Shown one piece after another: positions 60,851-64,000 of a stretch of 64,000 nucleotides of DNA. The notes beneath the pieces were generated by a model. That model saw nothing but the letters and a program-made list of their open reading frames with translations. It searched no databases and was not told the DNA's origin. The stretch comes from Flagellimonas beolgyonensis (GTDB taxonomy: Bacteria > Bacteroidota > Bacteroidia > Flavobacteriales > Flavobacteriaceae): positions 350,201-414,200 of the forward strand of contig NZ_RZMY01000018.1 in assembly GCF_003992615.1 (NCBI RefSeq), in the 5' to 3' direction. Within the stretch, counting starts at the first letter, position 1; every line of letters starts with the position of its first letter. The position numbers and the translations under genes were made by a program.

Positions 60851-62110
60851 TCAGTTGGCATTTTTAATGATCCAATCCACAGGAAGGTCATTGTAATATG
60901 TGGTTGACCTATTGGAGGAAATATACCCTCCTTTGGACATGACCACAAACCACATGTTGTTGCCGTAGGCTATGGTACTTATGGAATAACCTTCTTCGGA
61001 TTTTTCGCGAATCCAATCAATCGGATAGTCGTACTGTGTCCGCCATGTTTGTGTACCCAAACTGGAATTGGAACTCATGCACAGTGCCCAAAGTCCATTA
61101 CCGTACGTTACTGAGGTAATGGCGTAGTCCTCGTCCCAGCTTTCTTTGATAAAATCTTTGGGAATTTCATATCTGGTTCTCCATCGTTGTCCCGAAAAGC
61201 CGGTGTTTTTATCCATCACTACGTACCATTCTTTGCCATCATTGACCATCGATGTAATATGATAGCCCGCATCCCATTTTTCGGTTACCCAATCTTTAGG
61301 GAAGGCACTCTCCTTTTTCCAGGATTGGGGAACGGCCGCACTTCTTTTACTCATGATCACTACAAATTTCTTCTTAATGGTATCGTAGGCCATGGTAGTG
61401 ATAAAGTAACCTTTGTCCCATTCCTTTTTGATCCATTCGCTGGGAAAACTGCTCGATTCCTTAATGCTTTGGCCCGTATAGGCCTTGGTGCCCAAATCGC
61501 TCATAACCACCGACCAAATGCCATCGTCATAACCTTCATCGCTGCTCAATCCGTAGGTTAACGTATTGACTGCTGTAAAAGAGGTGTTATAAACGGCTTC
61601 CCCATTGGTGAAAAAGTCCAACAATTGGAACAGCGGTTCGTCTGCATCGAAATAATCATCCAAATACCCTTTCGTAACGGCTTCAGGGTTCAACTTCACC
61701 CAGTACAGCATGGGTTTCATGTATTGTGTAATATCTCCACCATTAAAACCATTGTCGTCCACGGTATAGGCACTGTAGGTGCCATCGCCTTTTACTTTTA
61801 AATAAAAGTTGTCGGCACTGTAACTGGAACCCGAAGGTCCCCTCACAATAGTGGCATCGGTTCCGTTCAGGAATCTGTCCTTGGTTCCATCTGTCTTTGT
61901 GAACTCTTGATAAGAGCAGTTAAACCCAGCAAGCTTATCAGCTCCGTTGTTGTAGTATTTTACCCGGACGATGGCATCGTTTACATCATAGAAAACCACC
62001 AAGGCGGTATATTTTACTCCATTGCTGATCCAACTGGTCTCGAAATAATCTTGTGCTGATCCTTTTGGGAAGAATAACAACAGGGCAATAACGAAGAAAA
62101 ACTGTTTCAT
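60851..62110 (-). CDS. Exported DUF7477-repeat protein, 419 aa
   Basis: A signal peptide (about 1-18, ending GSAQ) precedes an N-terminal region (about 20-180) and a C-terminal array. The array has four full repeats of about 47 residues plus a partial one. Each repeat has a FP-x-D/E-W-I/V...W-D-x-G/D-Y-x-I-T-S core, then an aromatic W-x-V-V-M-S strand and a Q-x-W-R/K turn. This WxxGYxIT repeat matches the DUF7477 pattern, best known from C-terminal parts of plant casein-kinase-like proteins. Start at ATG 62110. Possible beta-propeller or carbohydrate-binding surface protein; function unknown. Confidence 0.8.
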   Translation of the reverse strand: MKQFFFVIALLLFFPKGSAQDYFETSWISNGVKYTALVVFYDVNDAIVRVKYYNNGADKLAGFNCSYQEFTKTDGTKDRFLNGTDATIVRGPSGSSYSADNFYLKVKGDGTYSAYTVDDNGFNGGDITQYMKPMLYWVKLNPEAVTKGYLDDYFDADEPLFQLLDFFTNGEAVYNTSFTAVNTLTYGLSSDEGYDDGIWSVVMSDLGTKAYTGQSIKESSSFPSEWIKKEWDKGYFITTMAYDTIKKKFVVIMSKRSAAVPQSWKKESAFPKDWVTEKWDAGYHITSMVNDGKEWYVVMDKNTGFSGQRWRTRYEIPKDFIKESWDEDYAITSVTYGNGLWALCMSSNSSLGTQTWRTQYDYPIDWIREKSEEGYSISTIAYGNNMWFVVMSKGGYISSNRSTTYYNDLPVDWIIKNAN

Positions 62111-62357
62111 AATCGGGGGTTTGGTTGTTTGGTTTTGGTAACACAATATTCTCCATAATTTTTCAAAACGCAAAAAAATGGGATGTACAGTCAAATTCCA
62201 TCAGGGAATGGAATAAATTCATGGGAATAGGATTCAAATCCAAATGGTTATGGGGTGTCTCCGAGTTCATAAATGAAACTGGTTTTCTGATTTATATCAT
62301 ACTTTGCCATAAGATATCAAGGTAACTTCATTGTGGGATTGATTAAAACATGCAACG

Positions 62358-62777
62358 ATGAAAAATAGCACACCTGTTTCCGAAATAATGACCAAAAAAC
62401 TGGTCACTTTGAGCCCAAAAGATGATTTGGTCACTGCTGAAAGGCTTTTCAAAAAGCATCATATCCGTCATATACCTGTTGTGGAAAAAGGATATATAAA
62501 GGGAATGTTGAGTTATACCGACCTGCTCCGGATCAGTTTCGCCGATGCCATAGACGAACACGAAGAGTATGTGGATACCATCGTGTACAATATGTTCAGT
62601 ATCCCCCAAGTTATGGTGAGCGACGTGGTAAGCGTTACCTCCGATACTTCCATAAAGGATGTGGCCAAGCTATTGGCAAAAAGGGAATTTCATGCCCTGC
62701 CCGTGGTCGATAATGAAAAGTTGGTCGGCATCGTGACCACCACAGATTTGATCAAGTACATGTTGAAAATGTTTTGA
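62358..62777 (+). CDS. Tandem CBS-domain protein, 139 aa
   Basis: Two CBS domains form one Bateman module: SEIMTKKLVTLSPKDDLVTAERLF...HIRHIPVVEKGYIKGMLSYTDLLR (about 8-60) and VMVSDVVSVTSDTSIKDVAKLL...FHALPVVDNEKLVGIVTTTDLIK (about 84-135). Such modules bind adenine nucleotides (AMP, ATP or c-di-AMP) and regulate partners. There is no attached enzyme and no obvious partner next to it. Monocistronic, with a 247-base divergent region upstream that shows no other gene. Confidence 0.93.
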   Translation: MKNSTPVSEIMTKKLVTLSPKDDLVTAERLFKKHHIRHIPVVEKGYIKGMLSYTDLLRISFADAIDEHEEYVDTIVYNMFSIPQVMVSDVVSVTSDTSIKDVAKLLAKREFHALPVVDNEKLVGIVTTTDLIKYMLKMF

Positions 62778-62855
62778 TGCTGGACGAACGTTTCCCAATC
62801 CTGACCTTTAAAATTTAAACAGGTGGTGTATAGAAACCTATGTTGAAATCAAGGA

Positions 62856-64000
62856 CTATTCTTCTTCTGTGCTGTCTTCGTCGTTTTCCTCTTCTGCTTC
62901 CTTGTTCAGTTTGTGTTCAAGGATATTCAGTTTTTTCAACTTTTCCTTCCAAGTTTGAAGGGACTCTTTTTGTTTGTTGATGTTATTGATGACCTCTTTC
63001 ACCAATGGGTTGTCCTCGGAATCATCAGAGAAGAACTGAAGGTTGTTTTCCAACTGCCGTATCTCGGATTTGCTCTCATCGATTTTGCGTCGGATGAAAA
63101 GCCGTTCGTTGCCAATGGCCACCTCATCTTCCGTTTTGGCCAGTTCCTGTACCTTATTTCCGTATTTGAGCAATTCGGATTCCTGTTTGCTCACCCCTAA
63201 TTTTTTCAACAGTGCATCAATGATCTTGTTGAATTTGCCATTGATGTGTTTTTTATTGTACGGGATACGGCCATATTTTTTCCATTCCGCCAAAAAGGCC
63301 TTGATGTCTTCCAAGTCCTTCTTTTTGTCGCCGCTCAGTTGAAAATCCTTTAAGCGGTCTAGACAGGCATTCTTTTGTTCAAAATTTTCATATTCTTCCT
63401 TGTGGGCCTCGTTCTTGCCTGCGTGCAAACGATCAAAATAGTGGTTACAGGCTTCTTTGAACTCATTCCAAATCTTATCAGAATATTTTCTGGGCACATG
63501 GCCTATCTTTTTCCATTCACTTTGGATACGTTTCATTTCCGGTGTAGCAGTATCCCAGTCTTCGCTATCTTTTAGGGAGATGGCCAAATCCAGAAGGGCC
63601 CTTTTCTTATCCAAATTGGTTTGTTGATCCCGCTTTTGGTTTTTGTAAAAGGCGTTTTTGTTTCGGTTGAACTTTCGGACAGCTTCCTTGAAACTGCTCC
63701 AAGTTTCTTCATTCACCTTTTGCGGGACCTTCCCTGCCTTGAAAAAAGAATCCCGAAGCACCTCAACTTCCTTGATTTGTTGCTGTATGGCCCTGTGGTT
63801 GTTGGCCACATGGTCCGCAATCTTGGCTATGGAAGCAATGATTTCTTGTTTCTTCTCCAAGTTTTTCTCGTAACCCTTTTCAAGCTCTTGGAAATGTTCC
63901 TGTCTGCGTTGGTGCATGGCCTTGGTGGCATTGCTGAACCGTTCCCATATTTCCTCTCGGTGTTCTTTGGCAACGGGGCCAATGTCTTCTTTCCAGATTT
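62856..64000 (-). CDS. DUF349 repeat protein (partial, start beyond window)
   Basis: The frame remains open through the right edge (upstream residues read HREEIWERFSNATKAM). The visible part has at least four DUF349 helical repeats of about 75 residues (W...F...F...R motifs such as ETWSSFKEAVRKFNRNKN and KIWNEFKEACNHYFDRL). A coiled coil with an acidic tail (EEENDEDSTEEE) ends it. These proteins are typically 600 or more residues in Bacteroidota, with unknown function; distant links to DNA damage or RNA metabolism are speculative. Confidence 0.88.
   Translation of the reverse strand, partial: IWKEDIGPVAKEHREEIWERFSNATKAMHQRRQEHFQELEKGYEKNLEKKQEIIASIAKIADHVANNHRAIQQQIKEVEVLRDSFFKAGKVPQKVNEETWSSFKEAVRKFNRNKNAFYKNQKRDQQTNLDKKRALLDLAISLKDSEDWDTATPEMKRIQSEWKKIGHVPRKYSDKIWNEFKEACNHYFDRLHAGKNEAHKEEYENFEQKNACLDRLKDFQLSGDKKKDLEDIKAFLAEWKKYGRIPYNKKHINGKFNKIIDALLKKLGVSKQESELLKYGNKVQELAKTEDEVAIGNERLFIRRKIDESKSEIRQLENNLQFFSDDSEDNPLVKEVINNINKQKESLQTWKEKLKKLNILEHKLNKEAEEENDEDSTEEE

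Overview
The window looks like a chromosomal segment of a marine-type Flavobacteriaceae bacterium (phylum Bacteroidota), close in flavour to Muricauda/Allomuricauda relatives. That placement is an inference. It rests on several lineage-typical families (DUF5606, DUF2795, DUF4105, CCC-motif membrane proteins, an 1120-residue SecA, a RecQ with the flavobacterial linker), on exact or near matches to the Bacteroidota promoter (-33 TTG, -7 TAnnTTTG) upstream of many genes, and on moderate GC with very tight gene packing. I see no rRNA, tRNA, CRISPR array, insertion sequence, integrase or prophage gene.

Layout. 1-5.7 kb: small heat-shock protein, uvrB, a two-gene ABC exporter, and an uncharacterised 358-residue protein. 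5.7-15.5 kb: a long minus-strand run. Read in transcription order it has five glycosyltransferases (GT2, three GT4, GT2), threonylcarbamoyl-AMP synthase, tRNA nucleotidyltransferase, heme A synthase, a pRiA4b-ORF3-like protein and an NdpA-like nucleoid protein. 15.6-18.1 kb: dapD, then ruvX, def and a DUF5606 gene. 18.1-22.6 kb: an exported carbohydrate unit (GH3, SGNH esterase, GH20 lipoprotein). 22.7-26.6 kb: mazG, an AT-rich patch with two unrecognised exported proteins, and a MATE transporter. 26.6-31.7 kb: a membrane-lipid/sugar module (PAP2 phosphatase, GT39-like transferase, LPG-synthase-type flippase, polyprenyl-phosphate GT2) and meaB. 31.9-36.7 kb: OsmC, an ECF sigma / membrane regulator / DUF4097 operon, a lipoprotein MsrA, and a 387-bp intergenic region upstream of two tiny exported or membrane proteins. 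36.7-46.3 kb: histidine kinase, secA, DUF2795, cobalamin adenosyltransferase, a methyltransferase remnant, ABC-F and DUF4105. 46.4-50.1 kb: pssA, lptB, a CMD-family protein, tatC and kdsD. 50.2-58.3 kb: recQ, small membrane proteins, an Smr protein, a cysteine desulfurase and an M23 peptidase. 58.4-64 kb: a coiled-coil protein, zapA, a probable 6S RNA, rny, an exported DUF7477-repeat protein, a CBS protein and a truncated DUF349 gene.

How it fits together. Much of the window concerns the envelope: LPS core-type glycosyltransferases, Kdo precursor synthesis (kdsD), LPS export (lptB), phospholipid synthesis (pssA), polyprenyl-phosphate sugar transfer, Sec and Tat translocation, and an ECF-sigma operon probably reporting on envelope state. 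Most other genes are housekeeping.

I did not find a clear, wholly new multi-gene system. The observations most worth following are: the structured RNA between zapA and rny, whose two ends pair and lead into a U-run; a 165-residue protein that keeps both ends of a flavobacterial methyltransferase but has lost the SAM-binding core; a RecQ without its zinc cysteines; the sigma operon ending in a DUF4097 protein with a large coiled-coil insert; the repeat-bearing intergenic region near 36.1 kb with unlisted-size microproteins; and an exported DUF7477 repeat protein.
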